Positions 1-6,144 are shown, counted from the first letter of the stretch. The stretch is 6,144 nt of DNA from Caryophanales bacterium UBA5603 (GCA_002424815.1 DILB01000012.1:25450-31593), one strand, 5' to 3'. Numbers and translations are program-made. The notes: generated by a model from the letters alone, not told the origin.

Positions 1-1431
1 AAAGCTTTTAAATATCTTTTAGGTGCCGCCAAATTAAACGATCCTGATGCCTTCAATGCGGTCGGTGAATGTTATAATAAAGGCGTCGGCACGAAAAAAG
101 ATATTGAAAAAGCTTTTGAGTTCTTTCAGAAATCCGCTGATTTAAATAATGCGACGGGACAATTGAATGTCGGATTATATCATCTGAATCATAAGAATTT
201 CGCAAAAAATCCAGAAAATGCCATTCATTGGTTGGATAAGGCCGCGATGAACGGTGATCTTACCGCGATGAAGACACTTTATACCCTCTATAAAGAAGGC
301 AAAATTGCCTATTTCAAGAATAAATCATTGGCATATCTTCAGGAAATGGCCTTTTATTATCTCGAAATGATGGCTAAAGCCAAGGACCCTATGGCTTTAA
401 AAATTTGCGCTAAAACCTTTTATGAAGGTAATCAAGTGACGCGTCGCAATTATGAAAAAGCTTGTAGCTACTACCAAACGTTGCATGACATGGGCGACAT
501 TGAAGGAAAATATGGATATGGGGTTTGTCTATTATACGGACAAGGAACAAAACAAAATATTGAATTAGCAAAAACCCTCTTTGAACAATGTAGCCAAGAT
601 AAGCATCCGCAAGCGCTGGGTAAACTCGGAGATATCTATCGGATGGGCATGAAAACCGCAGTGGACGCTGAAAAAGCCAAGAAATACTATATGGAAGCCT
701 CGCGTTTACAAGATCTTGAATCGTTGCTCAATTTAGGATTGCTCAATTACCGCGAACAAATCGAAAATCATTCGCCGGCCTTGGCGTATTCATATATGGA
801 AACCGCAGCTAAAAAAGGATATTTTCAAGCGATGTATTGGTTGGGAATCTTCCATGATATTGGCGTGGGTTGCACAGCGAGTTTTAAAGAAGCTGAAAAA
901 TGGTTTGAAAAAGCGATCAAAGCGGGTTCAGTCGGTTCTAAATATAAATATGGAGCGATGATACTCGATAAAATCGAGCATCAAAAAATCAATTCAAAAA
1001 AGAAGATTGCTTATTATCAGAGGGCGCGAAAACTGATGATTGAGTATTGTCTGGATCCGCAACATTCACAAAGCAATCATGCTTATGCGATGCATTATTT
1101 AGGGATGATTTATAAACAAGGATTAGGAATTGAAGTCTCTGATCGTACCGCTAGGTATTGGTTTGAAATGGCAGCGACCACTGGACTTTCAAAATCGATG
1201 GTCGAAGTTCATCTGTATTTGAAAGGGAAAGAACCAATTCCCTCTTTAAAATGGTTAAAAGACGCTTTAAAAGATACCCAATGTTCAGAAGCATTATATG
1301 AAATGGGTAATCTATACCTCGAAGGCTATGGGTCGCTCATCGAAAGTGATATTAAACAAGCGAAGTTTTATTACGAACAAGCAGCGAGATTAAATCACCC
1401 GCAAGCTTTAGAAAAATTGATGATGAATTAG
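1..1431 (+). CDS. Sel1-repeat (SLR/TPR-like) solenoid protein, 5'-truncated by window edge
   Basis: Frame 1 is open from base 1 to the TAG at 1429-1431, giving 476 visible residues; the true start is upstream. A TTG at 163 is in frame, but the frame upstream of it already encodes a full repeat, so it is not the start. Most of the protein is a chain of about 12 Sel1-like repeats of 36-39 residues with the usual pattern A..LG..Y..G.G...D..KA..W...AA..G. Approximate boundaries in visible residues are 14-50, 51-86, 87-129, 130-166, 167-202, 203-238, 239-274, 275-310, 311-359 (long, divergent), 360-396, 397-427 (short) and 428-466, with a capping helix at 467-476. No catalytic motif, membrane segment or anchor is visible in this part. 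Sel1 repeats normally form alpha/alpha superhelices that bind other proteins; the partner here is unknown. The N-terminal part, which could carry an effector domain, is not visible. The fold assignment is firm; the role is not known. Confidence 0.9.
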   Translation, partial: KAFKYLLGAAKLNDPDAFNAVGECYNKGVGTKKDIEKAFEFFQKSADLNNATGQLNVGLYHLNHKNFAKNPENAIHWLDKAAMNGDLTAMKTLYTLYKEGKIAYFKNKSLAYLQEMAFYYLEMMAKAKDPMALKICAKTFYEGNQVTRRNYEKACSYYQTLHDMGDIEGKYGYGVCLLYGQGTKQNIELAKTLFEQCSQDKHPQALGKLGDIYRMGMKTAVDAEKAKKYYMEASRLQDLESLLNLGLLNYREQIENHSPALAYSYMETAAKKGYFQAMYWLGIFHDIGVGCTASFKEAEKWFEKAIKAGSVGSKYKYGAMILDKIEHQKINSKKKIAYYQRARKLMIEYCLDPQHSQSNHAYAMHYLGMIYKQGLGIEVSDRTARYWFEMAATTGLSKSMVEVHLYLKGKEPIPSLKWLKDALKDTQCSEALYEMGNLYLEGYGSLIESDIKQAKFYYEQAARLNHPQALEKLMMN

Positions 1432-1440
1432 GTGAGTTGA

Positions 1441-1977
1441 ATGAAATTATTATTACACATTTGTTGTGCGCCCTGTTCGGTGATGGCCATCCAAGTCTTG
1501 AGGGCACAAGCCATCGAGGTGACTGGGTATTGGTATAATCCGAATATTCATCCTTATACAGAATATCAAAATCGCTTGAATGCTTTAAAAGAATATTCTA
1601 AAAGTATTGAACTTCCTTTGCTAATAAATGATTTTTATGGATTGAAAATGTTCACAAAAATGGCCTTGGAAGATCTTGAAAATCGTTGTTTGGGTTGCTA
1701 CGAATTACGGTTGAAAGAAACGGCGATCAAAGCAAAAGAAGCAGGATTTGATGCTTTTTCAACCACTTTATTAATTAGTCCTTATCAAAAACATGAACAA
1801 CTGAAAATAACGGGAGAACGAATCTCCAACATGATTGGAATTCCTTTTTATTACGAAGATTTTCGTCCTTACTTTAGAGAAGGACAAGCCAAAGCAAGAG
1901 CCTTACCGCTTTATATGCAAAAATACTGCGGGTGTATTTTTTCTGAGGAAGAAAGATATTTAGTTAAAAACAAATAA
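1441..1977 (+). CDS. queH: Epoxyqueuosine reductase QueH (DUF208 family)
   Basis: This 178-residue cytoplasmic protein is a full-length QueH, the non-orthologous replacement for the cobalamin-dependent QueG. The family reduces epoxyqueuosine to queuosine at the wobble position 34 of tRNAs for His, Asn, Asp and Tyr, the last step of the pathway. The family's cysteine signatures are all present: CCAPC at residues 8-12 near the N-terminus, C83-x-x-C86 followed by YELRL, and YCGC at 162-165. In characterised members these cysteines hold a [4Fe-4S] cluster and a nearby iron. The segment around residues 104-115 (FDAFSTTLLISP) is also typical. The start is ATG 1441, with the Shine-Dalgarno-like AGGTGAG (1430-1436) overlapping the stop of the preceding Sel1 gene, so the two are probably cotranscribed and translation may be coupled. 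No other queuosine genes are in the window. A terminator starts at the stop codon. The identification is secure from motifs and length. Confidence 0.96.
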   Translation: MKLLLHICCAPCSVMAIQVLRAQAIEVTGYWYNPNIHPYTEYQNRLNALKEYSKSIELPLLINDFYGLKMFTKMALEDLENRCLGCYELRLKETAIKAKEAGFDAFSTTLLISPYQKHEQLKITGERISNMIGIPFYYEDFRPYFREGQAKARALPLYMQKYCGCIFSEEERYLVKNK

Positions 1978-2012
1978 GCGACCATCAAGGTCGCTTTTGT
2001 TTTATTCTTTTT
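1976..2012 (+). terminator. Rho-independent terminator after queH
   Basis: The stem AAGCGACC (1976-1983) pairs perfectly with GGTCGCTT (1989-1996) around the 5-base loop ATCAA. It is followed by a T-rich run (1995-2012, interrupted by a G, an A and a C). The stem begins inside the queH TAA stop codon. It separates the Sel1-queH unit from the membrane-protein operon downstream. The bases before the stem are A-rich, so it could also act on the opposite strand, but no convergent gene is visible. Confidence 0.88.
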
Positions 2013-2021
2013 GCGTTTCCT

Positions 2022-2037
2022 TTGAACAATTGTTCAA
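2022..2037. promoter_or_regulatory. Perfect 16-bp palindrome, candidate operator
   Basis: TTGAACAA is followed directly by its reverse complement TTGTTCAA, with no spacer. It lies 10 bases after the T tract of the queH terminator and about 54 bp upstream of the predicted transcription start of the downstream operon. No T tract follows it closely enough for a terminator, and a hairpin with no loop is unfavourable, so a dimeric DNA-binding protein is the better reading. Its place upstream of the -35 box would suit an activator or an upstream repressor site. A looser TGAA-TAG-TTCA inverted repeat (2057-2067) overlaps the -35 box and may be a second, weaker contact. The regulator is not in the window. 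Confidence 0.5.
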
Positions 2038-2055
2038 CGATTTTTACTCATCCTA

Positions 2056-2084
2056 TTGAATAGTTCACACTTTTTATATACAAT
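2056..2084 (+). promoter_or_regulatory. Sigma-A-type promoter of the membrane-protein/M20 operon
   Basis: A -35 box TTGAAT (2056-2061, 4 of 6 to TTGACA) and a -10 box TACAAT (2079-2084, 5 of 6 to TATAAT) are separated by exactly 17 bp of A+T-rich DNA. Transcription would start near 2091, giving a leader of about 26 bases before the TTG start at 2117, which leaves no room for a riboswitch. The promoter follows a terminator directly and precedes three tightly spaced genes. Confidence 0.65.
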
Positions 2085-2103
2085 TTTGCTAAATCATGAA
2101 TAC

Positions 2104-2119
2104 AGGAGGAACAACTTTG
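2104..2119 (+). promoter_or_regulatory. Ribosome binding site that selects a TTG start
   Basis: A consensus AGGAGGA (2104-2110) stands 6 bases before TTG 2117-2119. An in-frame ATG at 2096 lies upstream of this Shine-Dalgarno sequence, has no ribosome binding site of its own, and would sit only about 5 bases from the predicted transcription start. The TTG is therefore the likely initiation codon. Confidence 0.8.
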
Positions 2120-2932
2120 AATACCTTATTGATTAGTCTTGCGACGGTTTCAGACATTAAAGAATCTTGGTGGATGTATACCATTGGCATTTTTGTCACC
2201 CTTTTCATTATTGGTGGCGCCTTATTTTTTGGAATGCATGCTTACCGACAAGCGAAAAAACTCGAAATGGATCGTGAAACACTGAAGAAAACGGTCATTA
2301 GTTCGATTTCCTTTTCAATCCTGCCTTCCATTGGTATCTTTATCGGGGTTATTACCATGGCGGGTTTGCTCGGAATACCTTTACCCTGGATTCGGTTATC
2401 GGTATTAGGGGCATTACACTATGAATTAATGGCCTTAAGTTTTGCATCTGAAGGAATTACCCTCACTTCCATGACAATAGAAAACTTCATCACCATCGCC
2501 TTTGTGATGACCATCGCGATTATGTGGGGCAGTCTTTTTACTTTAATTTTCTTCAAAAAATATCAACAAAAAGTCATTTCTAAAGCCACAGCGAATGGTG
2601 GAAAAGGATTTGGAAAGATTTTGTTTGATGCTTTCTTCATCGGCATGATTTCGGCTTATATTGGCGATGCCGTCGCAAAAATGATGGACTATCAAGTCCG
2701 TGTGATTGAGAATGGTGCTTATTTGCTGGATATCAATGGTGATTATGTGATGGTCGATCGGAGTACGGTCGTCCCCATTCTTGTCATGGCCTCGGCAATG
2801 TCTGCGATGGCATTCTTTGAATGGCTAATCACTAAGAAAAAAGTGAAATGGTTGGAAAACTTTGCCTTATCCTTCTCGATGTTATTTGCGATGACGGTGG
2901 CAGTACTTTTAGGAATAGGCGGTATCTACTAA
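2117..2932 (+). CDS. DUF5058-type polytopic membrane protein, probable transporter subunit
   Basis: From the TTG start this is a 271-residue integral membrane protein. About six hydrophobic segments are visible, roughly at residues 20-41, 61-87, 122-147, 166-190, 217-238 and 246-269. A polar, basic linker (42-60) follows the first. The stretch from about 68 to 103 is the most distinctive, with SILPSIG followed by a Gly-rich helix, then LGIPLPWIRLSVLGALHYE. The glycine-rich helix with proline breaks resembles transport proteins rather than an enzyme, and no catalytic motif is seen. I recognise it as resembling the uncharacterised DUF5058 family of Bacillota; this is from memory and not confirmed by a search. 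Its stop overlaps the start of the next membrane-protein gene (TAATG at 2930-2934), and an M20 hydrolase follows, so the pair probably forms one complex. A transport role is inference. The start was chosen for the strong ribosome binding site at 2104-2110. Confidence 0.8.
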   Translation: MNTLLISLATVSDIKESWWMYTIGIFVTLFIIGGALFFGMHAYRQAKKLEMDRETLKKTVISSISFSILPSIGIFIGVITMAGLLGIPLPWIRLSVLGALHYELMALSFASEGITLTSMTIENFITIAFVMTIAIMWGSLFTLIFFKKYQQKVISKATANGGKGFGKILFDAFFIGMISAYIGDAVAKMMDYQVRVIENGAYLLDINGDYVMVDRSTVVPILVMASAMSAMAFFEWLITKKKVKWLENFALSFSMLFAMTVAVLLGIGGIY

Positions 2933-3597
2933 TGGAAAAAACTTTTAGTTATAACGATATCATGCATCGATATGGTCGAATCTTCACCATTTTTGGGATG
3001 ACCGTCATGCTTATAGTTCCTACTTTAATCATGGTTATTACAGGGGTCGCCCCCGATTGGAATAAAGTCATCATTGGTGTGGCGATGCTTTCCATCATTT
3101 ATTTACCTGGTGGGATTGTCGAAATGGCCACATATTCGCCGATTCTTGGCACCAGTGCGACGTATCTTGCTTTTATAACCGGCAACCTGGTCAACCTTAA
3201 AATCCCGTGTGTGATGAATGCCAGAGCGATTGTAAAAACGGAAATTGGTACCCCTGAGAATGAAGTTGTCTCAACCCTTTCCGTCGTGGCTTCCACTCTC
3301 ACGACCGTAGGAATTATGTCAATGGGAATTATCTTGTTAATTCCCTTGCGTCCGATCTTATCAGCTGAAGTATTACAACCGGCGTTCAACTGGGTTGTCT
3401 CAGCGTTATTTGGTGCTTTAGGCTATAAATATTTCAAAGGAAACCTCAAAATTGTCGCTGTTCCACTGTTATTAATGGTGGTATTAGCGTTTATCATGCC
3501 AGGGTTTGTAATTGGCAATATCACGATTGTCATCATGGTTGGCGCAATCATCAGTGTTCTCATTTCGAAATTACTGTACGATAAAAAACTGATTTAG
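2932..3597 (+). CDS. Polytopic membrane protein, likely partner of the DUF5058-type protein
   Basis: This is a 221-residue, very hydrophobic protein with about seven candidate membrane segments, roughly at residues 16-38, 45-62, 66-88, 110-138, 146-165, 172-191 and 195-215. The segment from about 58 to 97 is the most motif-like, with LPGGIVEMATYSPILGTS followed by ITGN and IPCVMNA; a re-entrant or substrate-contact region is possible there. I do not recognise a named family with certainty. The start is ATG 2932, sharing one base with the upstream TAA. A purine-rich AGGCGG (2917-2922) sits 9 bases before it. The frame is also open further upstream to an ATG at 2848, but those 28 codons overlap the preceding gene and encode an unlikely N-terminus, so they are excluded. 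Translational overlap and similar size point to a two-subunit membrane complex with the preceding gene product. The N-terminus (about 15 mostly polar residues) is probably cytoplasmic, and the C-terminus ends in a basic tail. Confidence 0.8.
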   Translation: MEKTFSYNDIMHRYGRIFTIFGMTVMLIVPTLIMVITGVAPDWNKVIIGVAMLSIIYLPGGIVEMATYSPILGTSATYLAFITGNLVNLKIPCVMNARAIVKTEIGTPENEVVSTLSVVASTLTTVGIMSMGIILLIPLRPILSAEVLQPAFNWVVSALFGALGYKYFKGNLKIVAVPLLLMVVLAFIMPGFVIGNITIVIMVGAIISVLISKLLYDKKLI

Positions 3598-3608
3598 GAG
3601 GAGATATC

Positions 3609-5060
3609 ATGGAATATCTTTGGTACGCATTAGCACTCATAGCGATCGTTTTATTGACTTTATTATTAATAGCGGTGATTCGTGCGATTATCATCGTTAG
3701 ACCCTCTGTTCAAAAAAAACCGATTGAAATCGATTTAAAGACGCAAAGAGCTTATGGAGAAGGTTTGGCTAAATTAGTTCAATTTCCAACGATTGCCTCA
3801 CCTGACGGTTCTATTTCAAAAGAACTTGCTGGAATGCATCAATCGATGAAAACATTATTTCCTAACGTCTTTCAAACCATGGAAATTAAAGTGTTTGAAA
3901 ACGGGTCTTTATTAGCCAAATGGGCTGGGATTCGACCTGAATTAGAACCCCTCGTATTGATGGCACATCAAGATGTCGTTCCGGCCCCCACGGAAGGTTG
4001 GAATCACGATCCGTTTGCCGGTGTCATCGAAAATGGTGAAGTCATCGGCCGCGGGACGTTTGACACGAAGTGTACATTGTATGCATTTTATCAAGCTTGT
4101 GAAGAACTCATCCTTTCAGGCTTCAAACCGCAAACGGACATTTATTTAGCCAGTTCAAGTGATGAAGAAGTCTTTGGTAAAGGTGCAGAAATGACGGTTG
4201 AATATTTAAAGAAACTTGGCATTCGACCGAAACTTGTTTTAGATGAAGGCGGCGCTATTGTCAGCGGTTCTTTACCGACTTCAACCACTCCAATTGCGTT
4301 AATTGGTGTCCTTGAAAAAGGTTTTGTTAATTTAAAAGCCATCGCAAAATCCAAAGGTGGCCATTCTTCAACGCCACCTAAAAATACACCGATTGCCCGT
4401 TTATCTGCGTTTATTAATGACATTGAAAAGCATTTTCCTTTAAAAACTAAAATGATAAAGGAAGTTGAATATCTCTTTTCAACGGCCGCACCAACCATGA
4501 AATTCCCGTACCGTTTGTTATTTGGAAATCTATGGTTATTTAAAGGCCTCATGACAAAATTATTACCAAAAATTAATCCTTATGGTCGTGCTCTTTTATC
4601 AACGACGATTGCCTATACGATGATGAAAGGATCCGATGCAGCCAATGTGATCCCCAATGAAGCTGTGATTTTATTAAATTGTCGGACTCACCCCATTCAA
4701 GATATAACATCAACGACAGAAGTCCTACGAAAAATTGCCCAAAAATACGATGTTCAAATTGAAATTGAAAGCGGACATGAAGCTTCGCCCATCGTCAGTA
4801 CGCAAAGTGATGCTTATCAGCAAGTCATTGCCTCCATTAAAACCATCTTTCCAGATGTCTTGATTTCACCCTATGTCATACTAGGTGGAACGGATGCGAG
4901 ACATTATACTGCCATCAGTGACGCTGCCTTAAGATTTTCTCCCATCCGAGCAACCAACCAAGACTTAAAAAAAATGCATGGTATCAATGAATCATTAAAA
5001 CTCGAAGCATTAGCAGAAGCGGTGGTTTTTTATAAGCATTTAATTAGCCAATTTCATTAA
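3609..5060 (+). CDS. Membrane-anchored M20 family metallohydrolase, CPS1/PM20D1 type
   Basis: This 483-residue, di-zinc hydrolase is of the M20 carboxypeptidase S/PM20D1 branch, whose members cleave peptides or N-acyl amino acids. A single N-terminal membrane helix (about residues 4-30) precedes the enzyme. The metal and catalytic set looks complete: H120-x-D122 (AHQDVVP), D152 (GRGTFDTK), E186-E187 (SSSDEEVFG), D212 (VLDEGG) and the last histidine H457 (MHGINE). H252 in GGHSSTPP is the usual dimerisation-domain histidine. Residues about 280-335 form the extra segment typical of the CPS1/PM20D1 branch, followed by NVIPNEAVILLNCRTHP. Length matches PM20D1-like enzymes (about 500). The start ATG 3609 has a consensus AGGAGG (3596-3601) overlapping the stop of the upstream membrane protein, 11 bases away, so it is the third gene of that operon. 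Positive residues after the helix (RPSVQKK) suggest the catalytic domain faces the cytoplasm, unlike the secreted or vacuolar relatives. The substrate is not determined. No hairpin terminator is seen after it. Confidence 0.93.
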   Translation: MEYLWYALALIAIVLLTLLLIAVIRAIIIVRPSVQKKPIEIDLKTQRAYGEGLAKLVQFPTIASPDGSISKELAGMHQSMKTLFPNVFQTMEIKVFENGSLLAKWAGIRPELEPLVLMAHQDVVPAPTEGWNHDPFAGVIENGEVIGRGTFDTKCTLYAFYQACEELILSGFKPQTDIYLASSSDEEVFGKGAEMTVEYLKKLGIRPKLVLDEGGAIVSGSLPTSTTPIALIGVLEKGFVNLKAIAKSKGGHSSTPPKNTPIARLSAFINDIEKHFPLKTKMIKEVEYLFSTAAPTMKFPYRLLFGNLWLFKGLMTKLLPKINPYGRALLSTTIAYTMMKGSDAANVIPNEAVILLNCRTHPIQDITSTTEVLRKIAQKYDVQIEIESGHEASPIVSTQSDAYQQVIASIKTIFPDVLISPYVILGGTDARHYTAISDAALRFSPIRATNQDLKKMHGINESLKLEALAEAVVFYKHLISQFH

Positions 5061-5085
5061 TCTACACGCAAACTTCTTAAAGACA

Positions 5086-5126
5086 TGATAAAATAAGATT
5101 AAATAATATATTTACTATCAGGAGGT
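5086..5126 (+). promoter_or_regulatory. Possible extended -10 promoter and ribosome binding site of the serine hydrolase gene
   Basis: TGATAAAAT (5086-5094) fits an extended -10 element: TG, one base, then TAAAAT (5 of 6 to TATAAT). No convincing -35 box lies 16-18 bp upstream. Transcription would start near 5101. AGGAGGT (5120-5126) then lies 4 bases before ATG 5131. The ribosome binding site is clear; the promoter is tentative. As no terminator hairpin is visible between 5061 and 5085, read-through from the M20 operon is also possible. Confidence 0.45.
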
Positions 5127-5130
5127 CAAG

Positions 5131-6144
5131 ATGAATTTTCCCCATAAAGATTTTGAAAAAGCTTCTTGTAAAGATGCAAATATTGAAAAAGGGTTATTAG
5201 TCGACATGTTTAATAAGATTGAAGATGACAAATTAAACATTCATGGCATGGTTTTACTGCGAGATGGAAATAAGGTTTTTGACGCTTATGCGGCTGGATA
5301 TGGGCCTGATATTCGGGAAAACATCTATTCTATCTCTAAATCATTTACCTCAGTGGCGATAGGTATTCTTCAAGATCGTAAACTATTAAAACTTGATGAT
5401 TTTGTTTTACCTTATGTCAAAACCGAATTAAAAAGTTGGCAGCCAGCTTATGAAAAATTAACGATTCGTCATCTATTAACGATGTCTGTTGGACATGAAA
5501 ACGATTTGATGTATGGGATGAAACCAGAGGATAATGCGCTAGAATTGTTTTTTAATGCTGAACTTACTTATGAACCTGGAACTCATTTTGTGTATAACAA
5601 TCTTGCGACCTATTTGCTTTCAGTGATTGTCACAAAGATTACCGGTATGAATCTCAACGATTTTCTTGATATTGAATTATATCAACCGCTTGAAATTGAG
5701 AAACCCATTTGGCGCAAACATGGCAAGTATGCTTTAGGCGCTTCTGGATTGGAACTGAGTTCATTAGATTTAGCTAAATTTGGTCTATTATTGCTCAATG
5801 AAGGTTTATGGCGTGATAAACAAATTGTCAGTAAGGCTTATTTGAAAGAAGCGACTTCATATCAGATTAATACCTCCCATTTAGATAATCCAAAAGATCG
5901 TTATGGATATGGGTATCAATTCTGGATGAATGATTTTGAAGATTATCGTTGTGCAGGCCTCTTCAAACAATATATTGTCATAAACAAAGCGTTTAATGTT
6001 GTATTTGTGACTCAAGCTTACGAAGAAAGAGAATTACTCAATCTTTTCACTAGTTACGTATTGCCAGGATTTCAAAATGGTTGGGTCTATGATTCATTTA
6101 CATTACGCCATTTTATTCAGAAATTTCATGATAATTCCTTGGAA
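5131..6144 (+). CDS. Serine hydrolase, beta-lactamase (class C/AmpC-like) fold, 3'-truncated by window edge
   Basis: The frame is open from ATG 5131 to the window edge with no stop, giving 338 residues; the C-terminus is missing. It belongs to the COG1680-type beta-lactamase family of penicillin-binding-protein-like serine hydrolases, which includes esterases, D-amino acid peptidases and amidases. The nucleophile motif S67-x-x-K70 (SISK in YSISKSFTS) and the second motif Y155-N156-N157 are both present at the expected spacing. Family landmarks LTIRHLLTMSVG (residues 110-121), EPGTHFVYNN and LGASGLELSSLDLAKFG also fit. The third motif, HxG or KTG in classical enzymes, appears as CAG within RCAGLFKQ (273-280). 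There is no signal peptide or membrane segment at the N-terminus, so a cytoplasmic enzyme is likely and a classical periplasmic or secreted antibiotic-degrading role is unlikely. It has its own strong ribosome binding site. The substrate cannot be stated; a functional link to the M20 gene upstream is only suggested by adjacency. Confidence 0.9.
   Translation, partial: MNFPHKDFEKASCKDANIEKGLLVDMFNKIEDDKLNIHGMVLLRDGNKVFDAYAAGYGPDIRENIYSISKSFTSVAIGILQDRKLLKLDDFVLPYVKTELKSWQPAYEKLTIRHLLTMSVGHENDLMYGMKPEDNALELFFNAELTYEPGTHFVYNNLATYLLSVIVTKITGMNLNDFLDIELYQPLEIEKPIWRKHGKYALGASGLELSSLDLAKFGLLLLNEGLWRDKQIVSKAYLKEATSYQINTSHLDNPKDRYGYGYQFWMNDFEDYRCAGLFKQYIVINKAFNVVFVTQAYEERELLNLFTSYVLPGFQNGWVYDSFTLRHFIQKFHDNSLE

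Noticed and set aside
163..165. TTG as start of the Sel1-repeat gene
   Set aside because: The same frame is open to base 1 and encodes a full Sel1 repeat upstream, so the gene is simply cut by the window edge.
724..748. Direct repeat TTGCTCAATT (724-733 and 739-748)
   Set aside because: It is a 15-base in-frame coincidence encoding a similar LLN-type helix within a Sel1 repeat, not a mobile or regulatory repeat.
2022..2050. The palindrome acting as a -35 box (TTGAAC) of a second promoter
   Set aside because: The sequence 17 bp downstream (TACTCA) is a poor -10 match, so an operator reading is preferred.
1978..2116. Riboswitch or small RNA in the queH-DUF5058 intergenic region
   Set aside because: After the terminator, palindrome and promoter are placed, the leader is only about 26 bases, too short for a riboswitch, and no other folded element is apparent.
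2848..2931. N-terminal extension of the second membrane protein to ATG 2848
   Set aside because: It would overlap the upstream gene by 85 bases and encode a charged, cysteine-containing stretch unlike a membrane protein N-terminus; ATG 2932 in the TAATG overlap is the natural start.
3099..3389. Reverse-strand open frame of 96 codons inside the second membrane-protein gene
   Set aside because: It lies wholly within a well-supported + strand gene, has no ribosome binding site or promoter, and its translation resembles no protein family.
4142..4552. Reverse-strand open frame of 136 codons inside the M20 gene
   Set aside because: It is antisense to a region with conserved M20 motifs; the openness follows from the codon use of the real gene.

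Overview
The window looks like part of a bacterial chromosome from a low-GC, Gram-positive-type lineage (Bacillota or a close relative such as the Acholeplasma/Izemoplasma side of Mycoplasmatota). This rests on the A+T-rich composition, strong AGGAGG ribosome binding sites, a TTG start codon, an intrinsic terminator with a T tract, and family content. The genes read intact with the standard bacterial code: tryptophan is TGG and no TGA needs to be read through. The exact genus cannot be told from this sequence. All six genes lie on the + strand and gaps are short. There is no RNA gene, CRISPR array, insertion sequence or gene-free stretch over 300 bases.

Region 1 (1-2012): the C-terminal 476 residues of a large Sel1-repeat (alpha/alpha solenoid) protein whose start lies upstream of the window. 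It is followed 9 bases later by queH, the iron-sulfur epoxyqueuosine reductase that finishes queuosine synthesis in tRNA. An intrinsic terminator begins within the queH stop codon and closes this transcription unit.

Region 2 (2013-5060): an intergenic control region with a perfect 16-bp palindrome and a good sigma-A-type promoter drives a tight three-gene operon. The first gene is a polytopic membrane protein of the DUF5058 type, starting at TTG. The second is another polytopic membrane protein that overlaps the first by one base. The third is a membrane-anchored M20 metallopeptidase/amidohydrolase of the CPS1/PM20D1 type. The simplest reading, which is inference, is a two-subunit transporter or channel for a small peptide-like or N-acyl amino acid substrate, with its hydrolase made from the same transcript. 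This operon is the most interesting and least described part of the window.

Region 3 (5061-6144): a 70-base gap with a possible extended -10 promoter and a strong ribosome binding site precedes a serine hydrolase of the class C beta-lactamase fold. It has no signal peptide and runs off the right edge after 338 residues.
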